DNA from: JAVJSU01 sp040219275
Lineage (GTDB): Bacteria > Chloroflexota > Anaerolineae > Aggregatilineales > Phototrophicaceae
Direction of reading: 5' to 3'
Assembly (NCBI GenBank): GCA_040219275.1
Contig: JAVJSU010000048.1
Location: forward strand, 57,462 to 121,461
DNA length: 64,000 nt
Position numbers and translations under genes: made by a program. This document shows, in pieces, positions 51,165 to 59,810 of the stretch (the stretch's first letter is position 1; the number at the start of each line of letters is the position of its first letter). The notes below the pieces were generated by a model, which was not told the origin of the DNA, searched no databases, and saw nothing but the letters and a program-made list of their open reading frames with translations.

Positions 51165-52139
51165 ATGATTCACGACCCGATTCTGACAAACGATTGGATA
51201 GCCGTTGCGCCGTTGCGTGATTTAGAGGCGACAGGCATCATCAGCGCGCACCTACTGGGGCAGGATATTGTCATCTGGCGCACCTCCGATGGCAATGTGA
51301 TGGCGTGGCAGGATTTGTGCATCCATCGTGGGACGCGCCTATCTCTGGGCGAATTGGTGGACGGCAACAAGCTGATGTGTCCCTATCATGGCTGGACATA
51401 TGATGACAGCGGACATTGTGTGCTGATGCCCGCCCATCCCGAACAAAAACCGCCCACCAAAGCCGTCGCCAATACCTATCATGCCTGCGTGCACTACGAT
51501 TTTGTGTGGGTGTGTATGGGCGAACCCGCCTATGAGTTGCCGGTGTTCCCCGAATGGCACGATGAGACCTATCGGCGTGTGTTGTGCGGACCGTATCACT
51601 TCAAAGCGTCCGCGCCGCGCATCGTGGAGAATTTTCTGGATGTCGCCCATTTCCCGTATGTGCATGAGAACATCCTCGGCGTGCGCGAACGTCCTGAAAT
51701 TCCCGATTACGATGTCATTACCGATGAAAACGGCGTGACCGCCAGCGATATTAAAATTTTCCAGCCCAACCCTGACGGCACGGGTATCGCTAAAGAGGTC
51801 AACTATACCTATAAAGTGTTCCGCCCGATGGTGGCGTATTTCAAGAAAGAGACCGACGGACCGGGCTTTGCGATTATGCTGATGGTCACGCCACAGGAAC
51901 ACACGCAGAGCATCGCGTGGATGTGGATGCTGATGAATCACTCTTACGACAAGACGGAAGCAGAATTGGTCGCGTTTCAGGACGAAATCGCCTATCAGGA
52001 TGTGCCGATTGTCGAGTCGCAACGCCCGGAACTATTGCCGCTGGATTTACAGGCGGAATTACACTTGCGCTCAGACCGCACGGCGATTGCTTATCGTAAA
52101 TGGCTAAATGTTTTGGGCTTAACGTTCGGCACGCAGTAA
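51165..52139 (+). CDS. Rieske non-heme iron oxygenase, alpha subunit
   Basis: The 324-residue enzyme hydroxylates or O/N-demethylates an aromatic or heterocyclic substrate using electrons from a reductase. The Rieske [2Fe-2S] ligands are CIHRG (Cys52, His54) and CPYHGW (Cys72, His75). The mononuclear iron site is VENFLDVAHFPYVHE (Asp159, His162, His167). The layout is that of the single-component vanillate demethylase/phenoxybenzoate dioxygenase group. No reductase or ferredoxin gene is adjacent. It lies between the binding protein and ATPase of a BMP-type importer, so its substrate may be what is imported. The upstream terminator argues that it has its own transcription. Confidence 0.87.
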   Translation: MIHDPILTNDWIAVAPLRDLEATGIISAHLLGQDIVIWRTSDGNVMAWQDLCIHRGTRLSLGELVDGNKLMCPYHGWTYDDSGHCVLMPAHPEQKPPTKAVANTYHACVHYDFVWVCMGEPAYELPVFPEWHDETYRRVLCGPYHFKASAPRIVENFLDVAHFPYVHENILGVRERPEIPDYDVITDENGVTASDIKIFQPNPDGTGIAKEVNYTYKVFRPMVAYFKKETDGPGFAIMLMVTPQEHTQSIAWMWMLMNHSYDKTEAELVAFQDEIAYQDVPIVESQRPELLPLDLQAELHLRSDRTAIAYRKWLNVLGLTFGTQ

Positions 52140-52173
52140 AATGGATCATGAATGAACCACAATGACATCAATG

Positions 52174-52400
52174 GATAAGCTCGTTAGAAAATGCCTGATT
52201 TACCTCACCCCCCAGCCCCCTCTCCAAAACTTAGCGAGGGGGAGGTCTATTCTTCGATCTGTTGCGTCCTGCGCGACGGTGGTGAGGTTAAAAATGGAGA
52301 ATTTTGGCTTTCACGAATCCACAAAAGTCCACGAAGAAAATAAAATGATGATCTTTCTCCGCGCCTTTGTTCCTTTGCGCCTTTGCGTTATGCTTTTCAC
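52174..52400. repeat. Composite repeats between Rieske and ATPase genes
   Basis: ACCTCACC...GGTGAGGT flank a CCCCCTC/GAGGGGG hairpin (52183-52264). A family C copy on the reverse sense (CGCGCCTTTGTTCC, GCGCCTTTGCGTTATGC) follows at 52352-52400. No gene fits the 291-bp gap. Confidence 0.5.
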
Positions 52401-52430
52401 GGACTTTCAACCAACGAGAACGAACCGCCG

Positions 52431-53918
52431 ATGAATATCGAACTCCGCCACATTTTTAAACATTTTGGTCCGGTGATCGCCAACAACGATATTTCGCTGA
52501 ACTTTAGAGAAGGGCAGATCATCGGCGTATTGGGAGAAAATGGCGCAGGCAAAACCACGCTGATGAAGATTCTCTCCGGTTATCAACCTGCGGATAGTGG
52601 CGACATCCTGATTAATGGGCAGGTCGTCAAGTATGACAGTCCACGCACCGCCATCGGCTACGGAGTCGGGATGCTTCAGCAAGACCCGCTCGATGTGGGC
52701 GCGTTTACGGTAATCGAAAATTACACGCTCGGTTCGCCGTCCGGTTTTTTGCCGGATTGGAAAGGCGTGGAGAAGCAACTCATCGCCGCCAACAAAAAAT
52801 TCGGCTTTTCGCTTGATCCCCACATGCCCATCGAAAATCTGAGCATCGCGCAACGGCAACAACTGGAAATCATCCGTTTGCTGGCGCTCGGCGTGCGGAC
52901 GTTGATCCTCGATGAGCCGACGACGGGCATCTCGATTGAGCAGAAAGAAACGCTCTTTCAGGCATTGCGCGACCTGACCAAAAATGACGGCATGATCGTC
53001 CTGCTCGTGTCGCACAAGCTGGAAGATGTGATCTCGCTGTGTGATGAAGCCTTCGTCTTACGCAGTGGCAAACTGATCGGCGAAATTGAATTGCCCGCCA
53101 CACCCTCCCAACTGGTGGCGATGATGTTCGGCAGTGCGCCTGAGCCGGAAATCCGCGAAGATGTGCCAATTGGTGCGCCAGTGATGACCCTCGCCAATAT
53201 ACACCTGAGTGACAAGCGGCTTGATATGACCGATATTAACCTTGATATTCGCGCCGGAGAGGTTATCGGGCTGGCGGGATTGGACGGCAGTGGGCAGGAA
53301 TTGTTCATGCGTGCGTGCGCGGGGCTGGTGCATAGCCACGGTGGGGAAATCAGCGTGAATGGGAAATTCGTGACCAATCAACCCTATCGTAAATTTTTCG
53401 GGCGGGGGGTGGTCTTTAGCGCGGCGGGGCGCGTGGAAGAAGGCTTGATCGCCGGATTAACCCTCTCCGAGCATATGGCGCTGGTGATGGACGAAAATAA
53501 TTTTGTCGATTGGGCAGGCGCGAAAGCCCGCATGATGACACAGATCGAACAGTATGATGTGCGCGGGCGCGAGAGCGACAATATTGAGCAACTTTCCGGC
53601 GGGAATCAGCAACGGGTGCTCATGTCGCTACTGCCGGATAATCCCGCTGTGTTATTGCTCGAACAGCCCACGCGTGGCTTGGATGTTGAATCTGCACGCT
53701 GGATTTGGTCGCGCTTATTAGAACGGCGCAAAAGCGGCACAGCGATTATTTTTAGCTCGGCGGAATTGGACGAGGTGATCGCCTATAGTGACCGCATTCT
53801 GGTGTTTTATGCCGGGCAAATCCGCGAAGTGCCGGATGCGAAAATCACCTCTGCGGAGGCGCTCGGTCATCTCATCGGTGGCAATTTTGAATGGTTGCCG
53901 GAAGATGTCACTTCATAA
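52431..53918 (+). CDS. ABC transporter ATP-binding protein, nucleoside (BmpB-like), importer 1
   Basis: The 495-residue protein has two ABC cassettes, like sugar and nucleoside importers of the RbsA/BmpB type. Cassette 1 has GENGAGKTT (about residues 33-41), signature LSIAQRQQ and LILDEPTTGIS. Cassette 2 has no canonical Walker A: the position reads GLDGSGQEL, the usual degenerate form in this family. It keeps LSGGNQQR and LLLEQPTRGLDV. The ATG at 52431 is immediately upstream of the first strand. The gene is followed by a 174-bp gap carrying family D repeats, then the permeases. It energises uptake with the permeases at 54093 and 55618. Confidence 0.88.
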   Translation: MNIELRHIFKHFGPVIANNDISLNFREGQIIGVLGENGAGKTTLMKILSGYQPADSGDILINGQVVKYDSPRTAIGYGVGMLQQDPLDVGAFTVIENYTLGSPSGFLPDWKGVEKQLIAANKKFGFSLDPHMPIENLSIAQRQQLEIIRLLALGVRTLILDEPTTGISIEQKETLFQALRDLTKNDGMIVLLVSHKLEDVISLCDEAFVLRSGKLIGEIELPATPSQLVAMMFGSAPEPEIREDVPIGAPVMTLANIHLSDKRLDMTDINLDIRAGEVIGLAGLDGSGQELFMRACAGLVHSHGGEISVNGKFVTNQPYRKFFGRGVVFSAAGRVEEGLIAGLTLSEHMALVMDENNFVDWAGAKARMMTQIEQYDVRGRESDNIEQLSGGNQQRVLMSLLPDNPAVLLLEQPTRGLDVESARWIWSRLLERRKSGTAIIFSSAELDEVIAYSDRILVFYAGQIREVPDAKITSAEALGHLIGGNFEWLPEDVTS

Positions 53919-54057
53919 CGCGGAGAAAAACTTTATGTTTAACAGGCGACCTATCGGCAGAGTTGAAAATTAATCACACAACGAAAATAGGCGGATGAGC
54001 ACATTGGCTCCTCCCTACAAGTTATATGTTTATTTCGTAAAGCGCTTTCAGGTCTGC

Positions 54058-54086
54058 CCTACTAATAACTAACAACTAATGACTGA
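54058..54086. repeat. Family D repeat abutting a start codon
   Basis: ACTAATAACTAACAACTAAT and GACTGACAAC end about 6 bp before the permease ATG. The upstream stretch 53919-54057 also shows a family C fragment and ACATTGGCTCCTCCC. The usual ribosome binding site position is occupied by the repeat. Confidence 0.55.
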
Positions 54087-54092
54087 CAACCT

Positions 54093-55217
54093 ATGAACAG
54101 ACGCACACTCGCATTTCAAATTGGCATTTACGCCTTACCGGTGATTCTCTCGCTGGTCATTTCGGCGATTCTGGTCATGCTCGTCGGGCGAGATCCGCTA
54201 GAAGTCGCCAAACTCATTTTCGAGGGGGCGTTCCGCAACAAACGCTCGTTCGCAGGTGTGCTGAACTTCTTCATCCCGCTGACGCTGGTGAGCATGGGGC
54301 TGGTCGTCACCTTTCGGGCGGGCTTGTGGAATATCGGCGTGGAGGGACAGATGACGATGGGCGCGATCTTCGCCAGCATCATCCCCATGTATTTCTTGCA
54401 ACACACCAACCTCAACCCGGAAGATTATCCCGCAATTCTGCTGGTGCTGGCATCGGTCTTTCTGGCGATGCTCGGCGGAATATTCTGGGGCATGGTGGTC
54501 GGTTTTCTCAAAATCCGGCTGGGGATCAACGAGATTTTCGGCGGGGTGGCGCTCAATGCGCTGGCGGATGTCTTCTCGATCTATTTGATTTCCGGTCCGT
54601 GGGAGCCGGATATTGGCGGGAGCGCACAGGGTACAGATCGTTTCCTCGCGCCGACCACCTTTAGCGACCTTTCCGCAGAATATCCGACGAGCGCGCTGGC
54701 GTTGGGCATCGTCGTCGTGGCTACCATCGCCGTGATTATCGCCCTGCGCGGCACACGCTGGGGCTTGAACCTCAAGGCGACGGGTAAAAATGCCCGTTCC
54801 GCGTTGTTGCTGGGCGTGGCGACGGAGCGTGTCTCGATGAGCGCGTTTATGGTCTGCGGTGGGTTGGCAGGCATCGCCGGAGCGTATCGCGTGCTATTCA
54901 CGTTTGATGCCTTGCGTCCGCTGGTTTCCGGTGGGATTGGATTTCTTGGCTTGCTGGTGGCGTTACTCGTCGCCACACAACCGTTGATCGTCCCCATCGT
55001 GACGTTTATTTTCGCGGCGATTCTCTCCGGCAGTACGCGCCTCCGCATTTCGATGCAATTAGATTCGTCCTTGGCGAGTGTCTTGCAAGAATCCGTTGTG
55101 CTAATGATGCTGATTTTCAACGGGGTGCGCGAAACCTACAAGGGGCGCAAAAAAGATGTGATGGCAGATTTGAATGCCAAAACACAGGAAACCCCCGTTG
55201 TGGGGGAGAGTGAATGA
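54093..55217 (+). CDS. Nucleoside ABC transporter permease (BmpC/NupP-like), importer 1
   Basis: The 374-residue protein has about ten membrane helices and the BPD_transp_2 fold: FFIPLTLVSMGLVVTFRAGLWNIGVEGQMTMGAIFASI (the EGQ motif), LRIGINEI-type KIRLGINEIFGGVALNALAD, and TGKNARSALLLGVATERVSMSAFMVCGGLAGIAGA in the second half. The cytosolic EAA-like loop (TRWGLNLKATGKNARSA) contacts the ATPase. The C-terminus is polar. It partners with the permease at 55618. No good ribosome binding site precedes the ATG because family D repeat sequence lies there. Confidence 0.87.
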   Translation: MNRRTLAFQIGIYALPVILSLVISAILVMLVGRDPLEVAKLIFEGAFRNKRSFAGVLNFFIPLTLVSMGLVVTFRAGLWNIGVEGQMTMGAIFASIIPMYFLQHTNLNPEDYPAILLVLASVFLAMLGGIFWGMVVGFLKIRLGINEIFGGVALNALADVFSIYLISGPWEPDIGGSAQGTDRFLAPTTFSDLSAEYPTSALALGIVVVATIAVIIALRGTRWGLNLKATGKNARSALLLGVATERVSMSAFMVCGGLAGIAGAYRVLFTFDALRPLVSGGIGFLGLLVALLVATQPLIVPIVTFIFAAILSGSTRLRISMQLDSSLASVLQESVVLMMLIFNGVRETYKGRKKDVMADLNAKTQETPVVGESE

Positions 55218-55261
55218 CGATGCACAAACTTATTGAGCGAGAAATTATTATAGTGGACAGC

Positions 55262-55575
55262 AAAAAAATCCCCTCCCCCCAGCCTCGTTTCAGGCATGGG
55301 TATTTAATTAGTTTGTCGAAATTGTGCCACATCGGGCTAAAACCCCGATGCTACGATGAATTCAGAAACCCCACTGAAGTGGGCTATTTTCACGAATGTT
55401 CGGGAATAACAGCCTGCTTCAGCAGGGTTTTACACCTGCCTAGCCAATGGGTTTTAGCCATTGGCGCTAACTTTAAGAATCTAACCTACAAAATACCTAC
55501 CTTTGAAATCCCGCCCCATTACATAGGGCGGGACTTGATTCCCCTTTCCTTAGGCGTGGGGATGGGGATTTTTTT
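55262..55575. mobile_element. 314-bp repeat-filled insert with 12-bp terminal inverted repeats
   Basis: AAAAAAATCCCC (55262-55273) and GGGGATTTTTTT (55564-55575) are perfect terminal inverted repeats. The inside holds a family A copy (55330-55466) with all hairpin modules and CCTCCCCCCAGCC/GGGGATGGGG-type ends. It separates the two permease genes of one importer by 400 bp. No transposase is present and no target duplication was confirmed, so a MITE-like insertion is a working label. Confidence 0.55.
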
Positions 55576-55617
55576 GTTTCACCTTTGCCTCACCACCCAA
55601 CAACCGGAACGTAACCA

Positions 55618-56625
55618 ATGAACGATGAACTGATAAATACCCTACGCAGTGTGGTCAGCAATGCCACGCCACTGGTGATCGCAAGCATGGGCGAGACAAT
55701 CAACGAACGCGCCGGCATGATTAACCTGTCGCTGGATGGCAGTCTAGCGCTGTCGGCAATGCTCGGCTTTGCGGCGGCATGGCACACGGATAGTCTGCTG
55801 GTCGGGTTTGGCGTGGCGGCGGTGGCGGGTGCGCTGGTCGCCCTGTTGATCGCCTTTACGAACATCAAGCTCCGGCAAGATCAGGTGGCGGTGGGCTTCG
55901 TGCTGACCCTGCTTGCCAGCGATCTGGCGCAATTTCTCGGTCAGGACTATACGCGTATCCCCGGTCCGCAGGTGTCGCGTTTGTCGATCCCGCTGTTGCA
56001 GGACGTGCCGGTGGTCGGTCCGGTCTTTTTTGAGCAGAATTTGCTGGTGTATTTCAGTTATGCGCTGGTCATTGGCGCGTGGTTCTGGCTATTTCGGACG
56101 CGTTACGGGCTGGTGCATCGCGCACTCGGCGAACGCCCTGAAGCGGCATACGCACGCGGGACAGATGTGACCCGTCAGCGCTATATGTACATGCTCATCG
56201 GTGGCGCGTTGATCGGCATTGCGGGCGCGGCATATTCGCTAAACGTGAAACCGGGTATCTCCAACCCTGCTGGCATGAAAGGCGATGGCTGGATTGCGCT
56301 GGCGATTGTGATTTTCGGCGGGTGGCATCCCTTCCGCGTGGTGCTTGGCGCGTATCTTTTCGCCACTTTACGGGCTGTTTCCGCAGATATTCAACGCAAC
56401 GGGCTGGTCATTTTCGGGCAGAATATCGAGTTTAATTTCGTCTTGCTGAATGGCTTGCCGTGGGCGCTGATGATTTTGACGTTGTTGCTGGTCAGTAGCG
56501 GGAGCATCGAACGCTTATTGCTGGTGATGCCTCGTCCCGTGCAACGCCGATTGCGGGCGTTCCTGCGCTCCGATCCACCGAAGGCGCTTGGTGTCCGCTT
56601 TGATGCCGACGGCGCGAATGATTGA
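55618..56625 (+). CDS. Nucleoside ABC transporter permease (BmpD/NupQ-like), importer 1
   Basis: The 335-residue protein has about nine helices of the BPD_transp_2 fold, with ATPLVIASMGETINERAGMINLSLDGSLALSAMLGFAAAW (the ERAGMINLSLDG motif, position 24-36), KLRQDQVAVGFVLTLLASDLA, and the coupling helix RYGLVHRALGERPEAAYARGTDV. The C-terminal tail is basic and soluble (RPVQRRLRAFLRSDPPKALG). The ATG lies right after the 314-bp insert. It forms the channel with the permease at 54093. Confidence 0.87.
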   Translation: MNDELINTLRSVVSNATPLVIASMGETINERAGMINLSLDGSLALSAMLGFAAAWHTDSLLVGFGVAAVAGALVALLIAFTNIKLRQDQVAVGFVLTLLASDLAQFLGQDYTRIPGPQVSRLSIPLLQDVPVVGPVFFEQNLLVYFSYALVIGAWFWLFRTRYGLVHRALGERPEAAYARGTDVTRQRYMYMLIGGALIGIAGAAYSLNVKPGISNPAGMKGDGWIALAIVIFGGWHPFRVVLGAYLFATLRAVSADIQRNGLVIFGQNIEFNFVLLNGLPWALMILTLLLVSSGSIERLLLVMPRPVQRRLRAFLRSDPPKALGVRFDADGAND

Positions 56626-56723
56626 CGGGATCAAGTGTTTAAAAAATCGGGGCGGGCAATCGTATTTAACTAATTGACTAGAATAGTTACGTTTTCTATG
56701 CATTATATTGATGCTATTTTAAT

Positions 56724-56751
56724 GTAGGGGCGCAACATGTTGCGCCCCTAC
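56724..56751. repeat. Palindrome family B, copy 2
   Basis: A perfect 28-bp palindrome with half-site GTAGGGGCGCAACA. It lies between the convergent ends of the two importer operons and may serve as a bidirectional terminator. Confidence 0.75.
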
Positions 56752-56833
56752 GAACCTTTAAACCATTTAATGACCTTATGATACAATGACATACGATCAC
56801 CGCGCCCACAACCAACTAACCAATTAAATTCAA

Positions 56834-58063
56834 TCACTCTCCCGCGAGACTGAGCACCGCATGAAGCAGAATCTCCGCCGCGTTGGTGCAATCGTCCGCG
56901 TCGGTGAATTCCAGTGGATTGTGGCTGATTCCATTGACGCTCGGCACGAAAAACATCACGCTCGGCACGATCAGGGCGAGGGATTGCGCGTCGTGTCCGG
57001 CGAAGCTCATCAGGCGGGTGTGGGTTAGATTGCAGGTGTCCGCCGCCCGTTCGATCAAGCCGATCATCGCTTCGGACATCGGTGCGGGCATGAGATTATC
57101 TACCGCCTGAACGGTCAACGTGAGGTCAAATTCAGCCGCGCATTCCTGTGCTAATGCCAGCAAAACCGTTTGCATCCCGTCGAGTTGTGCCAGATCGCCA
57201 TGCCGGAATTCCAGCGACAAATCCACCTGTGCGGGGACGATGTTGAATGCGCCGGGGGCGATATGCAAATCCCCAAAATTGACCACACCGGGCGACAAAT
57301 CCACCATAATTTTTTCACGCGCTTTCTGCACCATCGCAGATGCTCCCCACAGGGCATCACGGCGCAAGTGCATCGGTTTTGTGCCTGCATGGGCGGCTTC
57401 ACCATTGAACGTCAGCTTATAAGAACGCACGCCGACGATACTCGTGACCACGCCAATATCAATCTGCGCGTCTTCGAGGCGTGTGCCTTGCTCGATATGC
57501 ACTTCCATATAGCCGAGCAGAGAGTGCGGATCACGCCTTGCCGAGACAATCGACTCCATCGTTAATCCAGCACGATCCATACCGGCTTGCAATGCCTCCA
57601 CACCGCCACGCACATTCTGCAAGCTGGCTACGTTGAGCGTGCCTGCCAGCGCGGAACTGCCGAGCAATCCGCGTAAACTGCCTTCTTCGTCGGTAAAGTT
57701 GATGATTTCCAGATGAAATGGCAGGGATTTACCGGAGTCTTGAATCGTCCGCAGGGCTTCAAAACCTGCCAGCACGCCCAGCGCCCCATCAAACCGTCCA
57801 CCGTTGGGGACACTATCCAGATGAGAACCGATGAGCACTGTTTTCGCGGCGGGATCATCACAATATAAAATCGCGCTCTGATTGCCTGCGCCATCAATGC
57901 TATACGTCAGTCCGGAGGATTCGATTTGATCGGTAAACCACGCCCGCACCTCCATATCGGTTTCGGAGAGCGCCGGACGGTGTAAGCCGCCGTCAGGGGT
58001 CGCGCCGATTTCTGCCTGTGCGTCTAAAGTGGCGAGGAAGCGGTCTCGGTTGATGTGGTACAC
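56834..58063 (-). CDS. M20-family amidohydrolase (allantoate/N-carbamoyl amino acid type)
   Basis: The 409-residue enzyme cleaves a linear amide or carbamoyl bond. Metal ligands are in GSHLDSVPNGGRFDG (His81, Asp92 region), DEEGSLRG (Glu127) and MEVHIEQG (His189), as in allantoate amidohydrolase, ureidoglycolate hydrolase and N-carbamoyl-L-amino acid hydrolase. The dimerisation domain (about 205-320) has IVGVRSYKLTFNGEAAHAGTKPM. The C-terminal ligand is SHNPLEFT. These enzymes finish purine, pyrimidine or hydantoin degradation. The gene follows the second importer after about 97 bp and is the last gene of that operon. Confidence 0.88.
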   Translation of the reverse strand: MYHINRDRFLATLDAQAEIGATPDGGLHRPALSETDMEVRAWFTDQIESSGLTYSIDGAGNQSAILYCDDPAAKTVLIGSHLDSVPNGGRFDGALGVLAGFEALRTIQDSGKSLPFHLEIINFTDEEGSLRGLLGSSALAGTLNVASLQNVRGGVEALQAGMDRAGLTMESIVSARRDPHSLLGYMEVHIEQGTRLEDAQIDIGVVTSIVGVRSYKLTFNGEAAHAGTKPMHLRRDALWGASAMVQKAREKIMVDLSPGVVNFGDLHIAPGAFNIVPAQVDLSLEFRHGDLAQLDGMQTVLLALAQECAAEFDLTLTVQAVDNLMPAPMSEAMIGLIERAADTCNLTHTRLMSFAGHDAQSLALIVPSVMFFVPSVNGISHNPLEFTDADDCTNAAEILLHAVLSLAGE

Positions 58064-58159
58064 GGGTATCCCTTAGCATTCTGCAAATTTCAGAACGCAA
58101 ACATACCATATTTTTGGTGGTTGCTGTAGATATTAGATGAAAATTAGGCGGAAATCGGG

Positions 58160-59722
58160 CTAAATTTCGATGTGCACGCCCGCCATCATTGCGCCGAGTT
58201 GCTCATTGCTGACGGCTTCTTCATGTTCCACAATGCCGACGATTTGCCCTTCGTACATGACGACAATGCGATCTGAAAGCGCGCGAATTTCGTCTAAATC
58301 TTCGGAGATCAGCAAAATGGCGGTGCCTTTTTCGCGTTCGTCCAGCAGACATTTGTGGATGTATTCAATCGCGCCGATGTCTACGCCGCGGGTGGGTTGG
58401 GCGGCGATGATGATGGATGGCTTACGGGCGAGTTCGCGTCCGAGGATCAATTTCTGGATGTTGCCGCCGGACAGATTCTTGATCGGTGTGTCCGTCCCCG
58501 GTGTTTTGATCTCATAGCGTTTGATGGTATCCAGACAGGCATCTTTTATCGCTTTAAAGTTGATGAAAATGCCCCGACGGGAAAATTGTGCGTTGCCATG
58601 ATCCTGCAATACAAGGTTCTCCGCAACGGTGAAATCCTTGACGACTCCATCGACCATGCGCTCTTCTGGAATGTAGGATAAGCCATGCTGGAGCATCTTT
58701 GCGGGGGGATGTCCGGTTACGTCGGTGTTATCAATCCGCACTTGCCCGCCCTCGACATGGCGCAATCCGGCGATGACTTCCGCCAATTCATGCTGACCGT
58801 TGCCGGAAACGCCCGCCACACCAACGATCTCGCCACTGTGGAGTTCCAGCGACACGCCATTTAAGCCGAGATTCCCGCGATGATTGCGCGCACTCACCGC
58901 GTCTACAGTTAGCCGAATCGCACCGCGTTCGACAAATGTGCGTTCATGGCGCATGACAATCGGGCGACCCACCATCATCTGCGCGAGTGAGGATTTGGTC
59001 GCGTCGGCGGTGGCGATCTCCCCCACATGGCGACCATCCCGAAGCACCGACACCCGATCACTGAGATTCAGCACTTCCTGCAACTTGTGCGAGATGAAAA
59101 TAATCAACCGACCCTCAGCACTCATCTGCCGTAAAACGCGCATCAAATCATCGACTTCGAGCGGGGTCAGGACGGCGGTAGGTTCATCCATAATCAGCAA
59201 ATCCGCGCCTTTGTAGATCGCCCGCAAAATCTCCACACGTTGTTGCTCGCCGACGCTCAATTGCCAGATCGGGACGTTGGGATGCACTTTCAGGTTATAG
59301 CGTTCCGAGAGTGCGAGTAAATCACGGCTGATGTTTTCAATATTCATGTGGGCGGTGAAGGATGTTTTTAAGCCGAGCGCCACATTTTCCGCGACGGTGA
59401 GCGACGGCACGAGCATAAAATGCTGATGAATCATGCCGATCCCGCGCTTGATGGCATCCTGCGGAGAGCTAATCTCTACGGGTGCGCCATTAATCAGCAC
59501 TTCGCCCTCATCCGGCTGATACAACCCATAGAGGATTTTCATGAGCGTTGACTTTCCCGCGCCATTTTCACCGAGTAGCGCATGAATTTCACCCGCTTGC
59601 ACGTCAAAATCAATATGATCGCAGGCAAGCACGCCGGGGAATTTCTTGACGATGCCGCGCAGTTCAAGTTGTTTGATGTGTGGGATGCGGTTGGTGATGT
59701 CGCTCGTGGTAGTTTCGCTCAT
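58160..59722 (-). CDS. ABC transporter ATP-binding protein, nucleoside (BmpB-like), importer 2
   Basis: The 520-residue protein has two ABC cassettes. Cassette 1 (about residues 18-260) has GENGAGKST, signature LSVGEQQR and LLIMDEPTAVLTP. Cassette 2 has GVSGNGQHELAEV in place of a Walker A, signature LSGGNIQK and IIAAQPTRGVDIGA. The order and degenerate second site match family members for nucleoside or simple-sugar import. The ATG at 59722 was chosen near the first conserved strand; a 25-codon longer frame would include sequence from a family B palindrome. It follows the binding protein gene by about 90 bp. Confidence 0.88.
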   Translation of the reverse strand: MSETTTSDITNRIPHIKQLELRGIVKKFPGVLACDHIDFDVQAGEIHALLGENGAGKSTLMKILYGLYQPDEGEVLINGAPVEISSPQDAIKRGIGMIHQHFMLVPSLTVAENVALGLKTSFTAHMNIENISRDLLALSERYNLKVHPNVPIWQLSVGEQQRVEILRAIYKGADLLIMDEPTAVLTPLEVDDLMRVLRQMSAEGRLIIFISHKLQEVLNLSDRVSVLRDGRHVGEIATADATKSSLAQMMVGRPIVMRHERTFVERGAIRLTVDAVSARNHRGNLGLNGVSLELHSGEIVGVAGVSGNGQHELAEVIAGLRHVEGGQVRIDNTDVTGHPPAKMLQHGLSYIPEERMVDGVVKDFTVAENLVLQDHGNAQFSRRGIFINFKAIKDACLDTIKRYEIKTPGTDTPIKNLSGGNIQKLILGRELARKPSIIIAAQPTRGVDIGAIEYIHKCLLDEREKGTAILLISEDLDEIRALSDRIVVMYEGQIVGIVEHEEAVSNEQLGAMMAGVHIEI

Positions 59723-59767
59723 GATGGGAGATGTTCCTTCAAACAAAGTAGATGCGGAGTCGTTGGT

Positions 59768-59799
59768 CTGTGGGGGCGCAACATGTTGCGCCCCCACAG
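59768..59799. repeat. Palindrome family B, copy 3
   Basis: A perfect 32-bp palindrome (half-site CTGTGGGGGCGCAACA) between the binding protein stop and the ATPase start of importer 2. Inside an operon it could cause transcription attenuation or RNA processing. Confidence 0.75.
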
Positions 59800-59810
59800 G
59801 TCGATTTATC

